A stretch of DNA of 11,947 nt, from contig CAJXTH010000011.1 in assembly GCA_913060955.1 (NCBI GenBank), positions 1-11,947 of the forward strand. The letters run 5' to 3'. Every line of letters begins with the position of its first letter. Positions within the stretch are counted from its first letter, which is position 1. The position numbers and the translations under genes were made by a program. Source of the DNA: an uncultured bacterium (GTDB taxonomy: Bacteria; Patescibacteriota; Minisyncoccia; SW-4-49-11). Of this stretch, positions 5,388-11,947 are shown piece by piece. Under the pieces are notes generated by a model that saw only the letters and a list, made by a program, of their open reading frames with translations, had not been told where the DNA came from and searched no databases.

Positions 5388-6893
5388 TTATGACATTTGT
5401 CGCTTAACTTGCTCGTATGAATACAGGACATCTCCTTCTTCGGGAGTATATTTTTTGAATGAAGTTTGGATCATCATTCCGCACTCCCGTCCCGAAAGTA
5501 CTTCGGCGGTATCTTCTTTTTCCTGCTGGAGTTGAGAGATTTTTCCTTGGACGATGACTTTTCCTTCGCTGTTCTTGATTTCTACCAGCGATCCTCGGAG
5601 AATCTTTCCGTCTTCGACGCGTCCTCCCAAGATCATTGACTTCTTGTCCTCCTTAAAGACCTTGAGGATTCGAAGGTTTCCGTGCTCATTTCGGGTGATC
5701 TTTGGTGCAGAGAGTTTCTGTAAGAGATCTCGAATTTCGTCGGTCAATTTATAGATAATGCTGTAGTATTTGATTGCTACATCTTGTTGTTCCGCAACTA
5801 CGGTCATCTTTTTGTCCTGCTTCAGTCCAAAGGCCAAAATGACAGCGTTGTGAACTTTGGCTTGCTTAATGTCGCTTGCGTTTACCTCTCCCACTTCTCG
5901 AGAAACGATGTTGATCTTCATCTCGATCTGAGCGATTTGGCCAAGTGAGTACTCGATAGCGTCGAGAGATCCGATTGAGTCTCCTTTCAAAATAATGTTC
6001 AATTCTTTCTCCTTTTCGACCATCATTTGAATAACAGGGTCGTTCTTTGGGGGTTCTTTGGCTTCGTCGATGATTGCTTGCGCTTCTTTTTCTGACTCAA
6101 CCACTCGGAATGTGTCTCCGGCGTCTGCTACACCTTTGATTCCCATCAATCGAACTGGCTGTCCGGGGATTGCTTCTTGGAGAAGTTCTCCAGTGTCAGA
6201 CTCCATTCGCTTGATCTTTCCAAAGGTTCGGGTTCCTGCAACCAGGATATCTCCGAGTTTGAGCTTTCCGTTCAGGACAACAACGTCAGAAAGTGGCCCC
6301 ATTTTGGAGTCCAAAAATGACTCAAGAATAAACCCATCGGTCTGAGCGTCGTCGTAGTTTGCCTTGATTTCAGATACTTCTGAGACCAACTGGATCATTT
6401 CTAACAAAGAGTCAATTCCTTCTCCGGATACGGCAGAAACTTCCACCATAACAGTTTCTCCTCCCCATTCTTCCGAGATCAGTTCCATCTCAGCTAGATC
6501 AGCTTTGATCTTGTCGACCATCAGGTTTTCCTTGTCGATTTTGGTGATTGCCACCATGATCGGAAGCTTGGTTTCCTTGGCAATCTCAATCGCTTCGACG
6601 GTTTGAGGCTTCACTCCTTCATCCGCAGCAACCACAATAATAATGACATCGGCGGTTTTGATTCCTCGGGACCGAATAGATTTGAAGGCTTCGTGTCCAG
6701 GAGTGTCAATAAAGGTGATTTTTTGCCCCTTGTTTTCAATTTGGTAAGACCCCAAATGCTGGGTAATTCCCCCTGCTTCTTTGGCGGTTACTCGGGAAGA
6801 CCGGATTTTGTCCAAAAGGGTCGTCTTTCCGTGGTCAATATGTCCCATGATTGTTACGATGGGCGGTCGAATGTCGATTGTAGATTCAGCCAT
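5388..6893 (-). CDS. infB: Translation initiation factor IF-2, short form
   Basis: IF-2 is the GTPase that places fMet-tRNA on the 30S subunit and promotes 50S joining. The product has only 501 residues, against about 700-900 in typical bacteria, because no IF2_N region precedes the G domain. G motifs: G1 GHIDHGKT (17-24), G2 GITQHLG (42-48), G3 DTPGHEAF (63-70), G4 TKID (117-120, Thr in place of the usual Asn), G5 SAVSG (153-157). A beta-barrel domain II (about 180-270), the IF-2 domain III (about 290-400) and the C-terminal initiator-tRNA-binding barrel (about 400-495) follow. Start ATG 6893 is followed after ten residues by the conserved PIVTIMGHIDHG entry. The gap to the upstream DUF4446 gene is 16 bases, and rbfA starts two bases after the stop. 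Such short IF-2 proteins are known in CPR bacteria. Confidence 0.97.
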   Translation of the reverse strand: MAESTIDIRPPIVTIMGHIDHGKTTLLDKIRSSRVTAKEAGGITQHLGSYQIENKGQKITFIDTPGHEAFKSIRSRGIKTADVIIIVVAADEGVKPQTVEAIEIAKETKLPIMVAITKIDKENLMVDKIKADLAEMELISEEWGGETVMVEVSAVSGEGIDSLLEMIQLVSEVSEIKANYDDAQTDGFILESFLDSKMGPLSDVVVLNGKLKLGDILVAGTRTFGKIKRMESDTGELLQEAIPGQPVRLMGIKGVADAGDTFRVVESEKEAQAIIDEAKEPPKNDPVIQMMVEKEKELNIILKGDSIGSLDAIEYSLGQIAQIEMKINIVSREVGEVNASDIKQAKVHNAVILAFGLKQDKKMTVVAEQQDVAIKYYSIIYKLTDEIRDLLQKLSAPKITRNEHGNLRILKVFKEDKKSMILGGRVEDGKILRGSLVEIKNSEGKVIVQGKISQLQQEKEDTAEVLSGRECGMMIQTSFKKYTPEEGDVLYSYEQVKRQMS

Positions 6894-6909
6894 GGCGTTG
6901 TCGTTAGTG

Positions 6910-7377
6910 CTATTGTTGGTTGATAGTCTGGGTCAGAAGGGCAGACTCTTCATCGGAGAGGTTGAGTTTGGATACTCCGCGCTCAATATGCTTGGCATAT
7001 ACGCGGGTTCCGTCTCGCATCGTAATGCTCGTGACCAGTACCCCGGTATTCTCTTGGTCTAGGAGTGCCAGGACAAAGCTGCTTTCTCCTCCCATGTCAT
7101 CGAAGGGATTAAAACGCGTGACGCCAACCTTCTGGATTGCATGACTTATCAGTTTATCATGCTCTGAAAGCCGTGTAAAGGCGCGTTCAAGCTTCTTGTC
7201 GAGGCTTTGAAAGCGCTCCGCATAGGCCTCGATCAAGGCATCCGCATCTTCTATTTCTCCTGCCTGAAAGATCGTCTTGAGGCGCTTGGCATTTGTTCTT
7301 CCGAGCCAAAGGCTCCAACCAGCCACTCCAAGAGCAGCCAGGGTAATGATTGTGAGTGCTATTTCAAGACCAGTCAT
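6910..7377 (-). CDS. DUF4446-family membrane-anchored protein
   Basis: Function unknown. With start ATG 7377 the protein has 155 residues: one N-terminal membrane segment (about 5-25), a charged helical or coiled stretch (about 45-80), then the conserved DUF4446 block. The block reads IQKVGVTRFNPFDDMGGE (81-98), SFVLALLD (100-107) and DGTRVYAKHIERG (122-134). The C-terminal domain probably faces the cytoplasm, as the N-terminus is short and lacks a cleavage site (inference). An upstream GTG at 7398 would add seven residues but would put MVNNPVC before the membrane helix, so ATG 7377 is preferred. It is the first gene of the infB-rbfA-nrnA transcript, 16 bases before infB, and is divergent from rsmA. 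Family membership is recalled from pattern, not searched. Confidence 0.85.
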   Translation of the reverse strand: MTGLEIALTIITLAALGVAGWSLWLGRTNAKRLKTIFQAGEIEDADALIEAYAERFQSLDKKLERAFTRLSEHDKLISHAIQKVGVTRFNPFDDMGGESSFVLALLDQENTGVLVTSITMRDGTRVYAKHIERGVSKLNLSDEESALLTQTINQQ

Positions 7378-7410
7378 ACAAACAGGATTATTCACCACTT
7401 ATGGTACCGT

Positions 7411-7437
7411 ATTTTACCCAAAAGACAAAATGGACAA
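7411..7437 (-). promoter_or_regulatory. Possible promoter of the DUF4446-infB-rbfA-nrnA operon
   Basis: On the minus strand, TAAAAT (7416-7411) lies 15 bases after TTGTCC (7437-7432), a short spacer. An alternative is TTGTCT with a 16-base spacer to TACCAT further downstream. Either would start transcription just ahead of ATG 7377. The -35 overlaps that of the divergent rsmA promoter, so the two could compete. Weak evidence. Confidence 0.35.
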
Positions 7438-7468
7438 TTCCGCTAAATCCCCGTACAATAGCTATAAT
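7431..7468 (+). promoter_or_regulatory. Promoter of rsmA
   Basis: TGGACA (7431-7436), a 17-base spacer, then TACAAT (7454-7459). A perfect TATAAT (7463-7468) follows at once and could be the true -10 with a poorer -35. The predicted start lies between about 7466 and 7475, giving a leader of only 10-19 bases before ATG 7485, with no Shine-Dalgarno in it. Confidence 0.65.
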
Positions 7469-7484
7469 CAATCACGTACACCGT

Positions 7485-8309
7485 ATGACAACCCAACAGG
7501 TCAAATCCTTACTCCAACAGTATGACATTTCTCCGTTGGAGTCACTTTCGCAGAACTTTTTTGTTGATCGGCCGCTTCTGGAAAAAATGCTGACCAAGGC
7601 TCAAATTGAGTCTGGAGATCATGTTGTGGAAATTGGTCCAGGACTTGGATCCCTAACGCAGGCTTTGCTCGATCGAGGCTGCCCTGTGACTGCTTTTGAG
7701 CTTGACGCGACCTTGGCCAAGGTTCTCCCCGAGATTCTCGGAGATCCAGGTGATCTTACTGTGTACCACAAAGATATTTTGGAGTCTGCGACCGAACTTG
7801 ATCAAGTCCCTTCTCCATATAAAGTAGTAGCAAACATTCCGTATCATATTACGGGTGGAATTATTCGATTTTTGCTGACTCACACCAACCGACCAGAAAG
7901 TATCACCTTGCTGATCCAAAAAGAGGTGGCAGAGAAACTGACTACTGACAGCACCAGCTATTCTTTGCAACGACTTTCAGTTGAAATATACGCTACTATC
8001 GACAAGATTTTGATTGTTCCCAAGGAATCCTTTTATCCCCGTCCCAAAATTGATTCAGCTGTCATTGTTATGCAACCTCACGATATGTTTATCGATTTTG
8101 ATCGAGAAGCTGTAGTGCAGTTTGCAAAGCGTATTTTTCAATGGAAGCGCAAACAGGTGGCATCTACCGTCAAAAAAGTATTTGGGGTGCCAGTGGCAGT
8201 AACCGCAGAAATCCTATCCTCTATGGATCTTCCCGAAGATGTCCGCCCAGAGCAAATTGGACTTTCCGAATGGGTAGAATTATATGCCGCTCTAGAAGCT
8301 AATATTTGA
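7485..8309 (+). CDS. rsmA: 16S rRNA A1518/A1519 dimethyltransferase
   Basis: RsmA (KsgA) uses S-adenosylmethionine to dimethylate two adjacent adenines in helix 45 of 16S rRNA late in 30S assembly. The product has 274 residues, normal length. Motifs: SQNFFVD (22-28; the common form is GQNFL, so Ser replaces Gly), SAM-binding EIGPGLGSLT (49-58), acidic FELD (71-74), KDIL (96-99), catalytic ANIPYHIT (116-123, a variant of NLPYNIS), QKEVAEKL (145-152) and FYPRPKIDSAVI (183-194), then the small C-terminal helical domain. The frame is open 43 codons further upstream, but that part overlaps the promoter and the divergent DUF4446 gene, so ATG 7485 is chosen. The TGA stop is followed one codon later by an in-frame TAG. 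Divergent from infB and rbfA, which also act on the small subunit. Confidence 0.95.
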   Translation: MTTQQVKSLLQQYDISPLESLSQNFFVDRPLLEKMLTKAQIESGDHVVEIGPGLGSLTQALLDRGCPVTAFELDATLAKVLPEILGDPGDLTVYHKDILESATELDQVPSPYKVVANIPYHITGGIIRFLLTHTNRPESITLLIQKEVAEKLTTDSTSYSLQRLSVEIYATIDKILIVPKESFYPRPKIDSAVIVMQPHDMFIDFDREAVVQFAKRIFQWKRKQVASTVKKVFGVPVAVTAEILSSMDLPEDVRPEQIGLSEWVELYAALEANI

Positions 8310-8315
8310 GAATAG

Positions 8316-8345
8316 TTTACATCCTGAAAACGAATCTGCTATAAT
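8316..8345 (+). promoter_or_regulatory. Promoter of the VirB4 operon, nearly leaderless
   Basis: TTTACA (8316-8321), an 18-base spacer, then TATAAT (8340-8345) with TGC directly before it, an extended -10. This is a strong sigma70-type match. Transcription should start about six or seven bases after the -10, near 8351-8353, while the ATG is at 8355. The mRNA would have a leader of only a few bases and no room for a Shine-Dalgarno. Confidence 0.75.
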
Positions 8346-8354
8346 TGATGTAAC

Positions 8355-9035
8355 ATGGCAAAAACACAAAAAGTTCAACCAAAAAACAAGCCAGAAACAA
8401 GCACGCAACGATACCTTGATATTGATACTATCCAGGATAGTGTTGTGGTTTTAAAAGACGGAGGATTGCGCGCAGTGCTCATGGCCTCTTCGATTAACTT
8501 TGATTTGAAATCAACCGACGAGCAGGACTCTATTATTTATGCCTACCAAAACTTTTTGAATTCCCTGGATTTCCCGATTCAGATCCAAGTCAGTTCCCGA
8601 GTTCTCAATATCAACGGATACTTACGATATTTAAAAGAATTTGAAGATACTCAGCAAAACGAATTACTTCGAATGCAGACTTCTGAGTACAGCATGTTTG
8701 TCCAGGAACTGGTTAGTGGTGCTAACATCGTCAACAAAACCTTTTATGTGGTGATCCCGTTTGATCCGGTAGAACGACCAGAGGGACTGTTGGATAAACT
8801 TTCCTCGGCCTTGAATCCAAAGCTCGGAGTGCGGTATAATAAACAGGAATTCGAAAAATACAAAACCCAGTTGTGGCAACGAGTAAATAGCGTAATGTAC
8901 GGACTTAAACGAGCCGGGGTCTACATGACTCCGCTCAATACCCAAGAGCTTATTGAGCTTTACTATACCTTCTACAACCCAGACTCCAAACCAACCGAGT
9001 CACTCCACTCCGTAGAAGAACTAGACATCACCTAG
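8355..9035 (+). CDS. TraC/VirB4 N-terminal-like protein of a type IV secretion-type locus
   Basis: A 226-residue protein with no membrane segment and no Walker motif. After a basic, Gln/Lys-rich head (1-18), residues about 22-95 (LDIDTIQDSVVVLKDG, NINGYLRYLKE) resemble the N-terminal domain that precedes the ATPase in VirB4/TraC/TrsE proteins. The middle (about 128-136, FYVVIPFDP) and C-terminal parts continue that pattern. The stop codon is one base before the VirB4 ATPase start, so the two are coupled, and together they probably make a split VirB4. Such a separate TraC-like protein is common in front of VirB4 in CPR and Gram-positive loci. It probably works at the inner face of the membrane as part of the ATPase complex (inference). 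Of nine arginines seven use CGA, like other core genes. Confidence 0.7.
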   Translation: MAKTQKVQPKNKPETSTQRYLDIDTIQDSVVVLKDGGLRAVLMASSINFDLKSTDEQDSIIYAYQNFLNSLDFPIQIQVSSRVLNINGYLRYLKEFEDTQQNELLRMQTSEYSMFVQELVSGANIVNKTFYVVIPFDPVERPEGLLDKLSSALNPKLGVRYNKQEFEKYKTQLWQRVNSVMYGLKRAGVYMTPLNTQELIELYYTFYNPDSKPTESLHSVEELDIT

Positions 9036-9036
9036 C

Positions 9037-10887
9037 ATGGCAAAACGACAATCAAAACAGCCAGTGAACACTGAATACCTGAAAGGTCAAAACACCCTTC
9101 GGGATTTGATTGCGCCTGCTTCGCTCCTGGTTGATCCATCCTATGTGCAGATTGGGAGCAAGTTTACCCGAACACTCTTTGTGATGACCTATCCCCGGTA
9201 TTTGATTACGGGATGGTTTAGTCCGCTGATTACGCTCGATTACGTGATGGATATTTCCATGTTTATGTATCCTATGGACAGTGGGGTGATCTTGAAAAAC
9301 CTGCGAACCCAGGTGACTCGATTCCAGGCTCAGATTTCTGTAGCCCAAGAAAAAGGAATGATTCGAGATCCAATGGTGGAGACTGCGTATCAGGATGCTG
9401 AGAACTTGCGAGATCAGCTCCAGCAGGGAACCGAGCGATTTTTCCGGTTTGGACTGTATGTTACCGTATATGCCGACTCCAAAAAACAGCTCGACAAATA
9501 TGTTTCACAAATTGACAACATTTTGCAGACCAAGATGGTCTACTCCAAACCCTGTCTCTTTCAGACCGAGCAGGGATTCAAATCAACCTTGCCGCTGCTT
9601 CGAGATGAGCTTGCCATCGCCAACAACTTGAACACCTCGCCCTTGTCTACTACCTTCCCATTTGTTTCTGCTAACATATCTTCCAACAAAGGAATTTTGT
9701 ACGGAATTAATCGACACAATAACAGTTTGATCCTCTTTGATCGATTCTCAATGGAAAACGCCAATGAGGTAATTTTTGCCAAATCTGGAGGAGGGAAAAG
9801 CTATCTTGCCAAGCTCGAAATCCTCCGTCACCTTATGCTCGACGTTGAAGTCTTGGTTATTGACCCCGAAAATGAGTATTCCTACCTCACCGAGGCAGTG
9901 GGAGGAACCTTTATTAAAATTTCGTTGACCTCAAATCAGCATATCAACCCATTTGATCTACCGACACCGCGCCCAGACGAGAACCCAGCCGACTTGGTCA
10001 AATCCAACATTGCTGATCTCATGGGAATGCTCAAGCTTATGCTTCAGGGAACGAACATTGTCGATCGATTTACGGCCGAGGAAGAAGCCGTCCTGGACCG
10101 AGCGCTCTATGAAACGTACGCCTCCAAGGATATCACTATGGAGAACCCAGACTATGAAAACAAAGAAGTTCCCACCTTGTCCGATCTGGAAAATATCCTC
10201 CAAAACATGGAAGGGGGAGAAAGTCTTGCTATTCGACTCTCCAAGTACACTACCGGAAGTTTCAGTGGGTTTGTCAACGAGCCAACTAACATAAACTTCA
10301 ATAGTCAGTTGGTAGTGTTTAACACCCGAGACATGGAAGAGGAACTCCAGCCTCTGGCTATGTTTGTGATTACTCAATATATCTGGAAAGAAATCCGACG
10401 GGAACTCAAAAAACGAATTCTAGTGGTGGATGAGGCCTGGGTGATGATGAAAGATGACAGTGCCGCCTCGTTCTTGTTCTCTCTGGCAAAACGAGCTCGA
10501 AAGTATTACTTGGGACTTACCACCATTACTCAGGATATTGCCGATTTCTTATCATCTGAGTATGGAAAAGCTATCTTGACCAACTCCTCAATCCAGATCT
10601 TGCTCAAACAATCACCAGCATCTATCGACATCATCAAAGATACCTTCTATCTGACTGAAGAAGAGAAATTCCTATTACTCGAATCTGACGTAGGAGAAGG
10701 AATCTTCTTTGCAGGCCTCAAGCACGCCGCTATCAAAGTCGTCGCTTCCTACGGGGAAGATCAGATTATTACCTCAGATCCTGAACAGCTCCTCAAGATC
10801 CAAAAAGCCAAAGCAGAACTTTCCTCCGTCGAGGAACAAATCGCCCAAGACCCGCAAGAACAAGATCCATTTACGCTAAACTTCTAG
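9037..10887 (+). CDS. virB4: VirB4-family type IV secretion ATPase
   Basis: VirB4 is the AAA+-like hexameric ATPase that powers pilus assembly and substrate transfer on the cytoplasmic face of type IV secretion systems. The product has 616 residues. The N-terminal region (about 20-230) matches the TrsE/VirB4 pattern preceding the motor. The ATPase core shows Walker A AKSGGGKS (248-255, Ala in place of the first Gly), VLVIDPENEY (272-281), Walker B ILVVDEAW (461-468), RARK (486-489) and TITQD (496-500). The C-terminal tail (about 588-616) is Glu/Gln-rich. ATG 9037 follows the upstream stop by one base; the next gene begins four bases after this stop. No relaxase, coupling protein or pilin gene is seen in the window, so conjugation, DNA uptake and protein export remain open. 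Of 24 arginines, 18 use CGA and none AGA or AGG. Confidence 0.92.
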   Translation: MAKRQSKQPVNTEYLKGQNTLRDLIAPASLLVDPSYVQIGSKFTRTLFVMTYPRYLITGWFSPLITLDYVMDISMFMYPMDSGVILKNLRTQVTRFQAQISVAQEKGMIRDPMVETAYQDAENLRDQLQQGTERFFRFGLYVTVYADSKKQLDKYVSQIDNILQTKMVYSKPCLFQTEQGFKSTLPLLRDELAIANNLNTSPLSTTFPFVSANISSNKGILYGINRHNNSLILFDRFSMENANEVIFAKSGGGKSYLAKLEILRHLMLDVEVLVIDPENEYSYLTEAVGGTFIKISLTSNQHINPFDLPTPRPDENPADLVKSNIADLMGMLKLMLQGTNIVDRFTAEEEAVLDRALYETYASKDITMENPDYENKEVPTLSDLENILQNMEGGESLAIRLSKYTTGSFSGFVNEPTNINFNSQLVVFNTRDMEEELQPLAMFVITQYIWKEIRRELKKRILVVDEAWVMMKDDSAASFLFSLAKRARKYYLGLTTITQDIADFLSSEYGKAILTNSSIQILLKQSPASIDIIKDTFYLTEEEKFLLLESDVGEGIFFAGLKHAAIKVVASYGEDQIITSDPEQLLKIQKAKAELSSVEEQIAQDPQEQDPFTLNF

Positions 10888-10891
10888 TCAT

Positions 10892-11947
10892 ATGACCAGC
10901 CCCAAAACAAAAAAAGTCATCATCATTAGCTCAGCGTTGCTATCCGTTGCCATCATTGTTTTGATTTCCTATATGGTCATCCAAAGCCAAATAGGATCTG
11001 GATCTTCTGAGAATTCAGCTGAAACAGCCGGAGAAACCGAAAATCCTATTGCAGAAAACGTTCCAGCTCCGGTAATCGAGGCAACCTTAGTTCTAGACGA
11101 GGCCATCGTAAACGCAACAATTGATCAGACCAATGCTATCAAATACTATCGAGCAAGCGACGGAAATGTATTTGAGACCAATACCCTTGGACAAGAACCA
11201 ACCCTGTTAGATGACGCAGACCTTACCAACTTGACCTCGGTCGAGTGGGCTTTGGGGGCTCCGTTTGTGGTCACCAATGTAAACGGTCGATTTTATACCT
11301 TTAACTTTGCAGAGCAAGTTGCCACTCCATTTCCCAATCAGGTAACAGATTTACAAATTTTACCAGATAATCGAGTCTTTTATCTCTTCCGCAATGAAAA
11401 CGGAACTGCCGACCTATCTATTGCCAACCCTGATGGATCAGATTGGACAACTGTGATTACTCTCAGCTCAGATCAGGTATTCTTAACGCCAATTCCTGGA
11501 ACAAACAAAATCAGTCAGACCTTGGTCCCGAGTGCATACCGAGGATCATCACTTCGGATTATTGACACCACTACCGGTGAGGCTACTTCTGTTCTGGAAG
11601 ACAAGCCGGGACTCAATGTATCCTGGTCGCCAACAGGTGACCGAGGGCTCGCAACCTACACCGTAGAACGAGGGGGAACAGAAATGAACATGTCAATCAT
11701 TAACTCAGAAGGATTTGAACTGCAGTCACTTGCTCCCGAGGGAACTCTAGCTGAAAAAATTGTTTGGACCGCAGACGGAAGCAAAGCCTACTTTACTAAA
11801 CCGAAGGTAAGCAACACCCAAATTCTTCCAGACGACTATTACAGCGGAAGCCTGAACCAATTCCAAGAAAGTCTATACGAAGTAAATATTGCTACCGGGC
11901 AAGTAACGCTGCTTTCTGACTCAATCGGAACGGTCGACTCTCGAGAT
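10892..11947 (+). CDS. Membrane-anchored TolB-like beta-propeller protein, 3' end cut by window edge
   Basis: The frame is open for 352 codons from ATG 10892 to the window end without a stop. It has a short basic head (MTSPKTKK), one uncleaved-looking membrane segment (about 9-30), a Ser/Glu/Ala/Pro-rich linker (about 31-65), then an extracytoplasmic domain rich in beta strands. Repeats of TolB/WD40 type are visible: VSWSPTGDRGLATY (243-256) and VWTADGSKAYFTK (291-303), plus NPDGSDWTTV (179-188) and TTTGEATSVL (226-235). It starts four bases after the VirB4 stop, so it belongs to the same operon. A propeller outside the membrane could be a scaffold for the secretion apparatus or bind cell-surface partners (inference). 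It is not an ortholog of TolB itself, which has a cleaved signal and a different N-domain. Confidence 0.75.
   Translation, partial: MTSPKTKKVIIISSALLSVAIIVLISYMVIQSQIGSGSSENSAETAGETENPIAENVPAPVIEATLVLDEAIVNATIDQTNAIKYYRASDGNVFETNTLGQEPTLLDDADLTNLTSVEWALGAPFVVTNVNGRFYTFNFAEQVATPFPNQVTDLQILPDNRVFYLFRNENGTADLSIANPDGSDWTTVITLSSDQVFLTPIPGTNKISQTLVPSAYRGSSLRIIDTTTGEATSVLEDKPGLNVSWSPTGDRGLATYTVERGGTEMNMSIINSEGFELQSLAPEGTLAEKIVWTADGSKAYFTKPKVSNTQILPDDYYSGSLNQFQESLYEVNIATGQVTLLSDSIGTVDSRD

Noticed and set aside
7356..7484. Upstream extension of the rsmA frame by 43 codons
   Set aside because: It would run through the rsmA promoter and into the divergent DUF4446 gene, and family similarity begins only after ATG 7485.
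8307..8315. rsmA ends in TGA followed by GAA TAG, which could mean TGA is read as glycine (code 25)
   Set aside because: No other gene in the window has an in-frame TGA, and glycine is encoded by GGN throughout, so TGA is an ordinary stop with a nearby backup stop.
1..11947. CRISPR array
   Set aside because: No regularly spaced repeat with unique spacers was seen; the only periodic repeats are the three 11-bp units at 2731-2763.

Overview
The window looks like a chromosome segment of a Candidate Phyla Radiation (Patescibacteria-type) bacterium. The reasons are a very short IF-2 with no N-terminal extension, a DUF4446 protein beside infB, a PrgI/TraC-VirB4 type secretion ATPase pair of the kind common in these genomes, compact operons and almost no Shine-Dalgarno sequences. 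That assignment is inferred from gene content, not from a marker-gene tree. Complete genes end in TAA, TAG or (once) TGA, and no long gene has an in-frame TGA, so the ordinary code 11 fits.

Layout. (1) Positions 1-1300, minus strand: a promoter, a tRNA-Cys(GCA) gene with encoded CCA, a leader with two small hairpins, and the N-terminal 370 codons of a UvrD/PcrA helicase that runs off the left edge. (2) Positions about 1300-4050: an AT-rich accessory island, all intact genes on the minus strand. It holds two tandem paralogous proteins of unknown function, a 20-codon fossil of a recombinase-type helix-turn-helix on the opposite strand, three 11-bp direct repeats, a cluster of CTTATATATAAG-like palindromes around a promoter, and a class II Fic AMP-transferase with a C-terminal winged helix. 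Arginine codon use separates this island from its flanks: AGA is the main codon in the two paralogs but is absent from the rsmA and VirB4 genes. (3) Positions 4077-7377, minus strand: a tight operon DUF4446 - infB - rbfA - nrnA-like DHH phosphoesterase. (4) Positions 7485-8309, plus strand: rsmA (ksgA), divergent from that operon. (5) Positions 8355-11947, plus strand: a type IV secretion-like operon made of a TraC/VirB4 N-terminal-like protein, a VirB4 ATPase and a membrane-anchored TolB-like beta-propeller that runs off the right edge.

How the parts fit. Regions 3 and 4 form a translation and ribosome-maturation cluster: initiation factor, 30S maturation factor, 16S rRNA dimethyltransferase, and a nano-RNA/pAp phosphatase downstream of rbfA. 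Region 5 is a cell-envelope secretion or DNA-transfer module. Region 2 appears to be a horizontally acquired insert with mobile-element debris between a tRNA gene and the housekeeping operon. The least explained content is the paralog pair, the palindrome and iteron control region of fic, and the tRNA-Cys whose D-loop and T-loop contact residues both depart from the norm.
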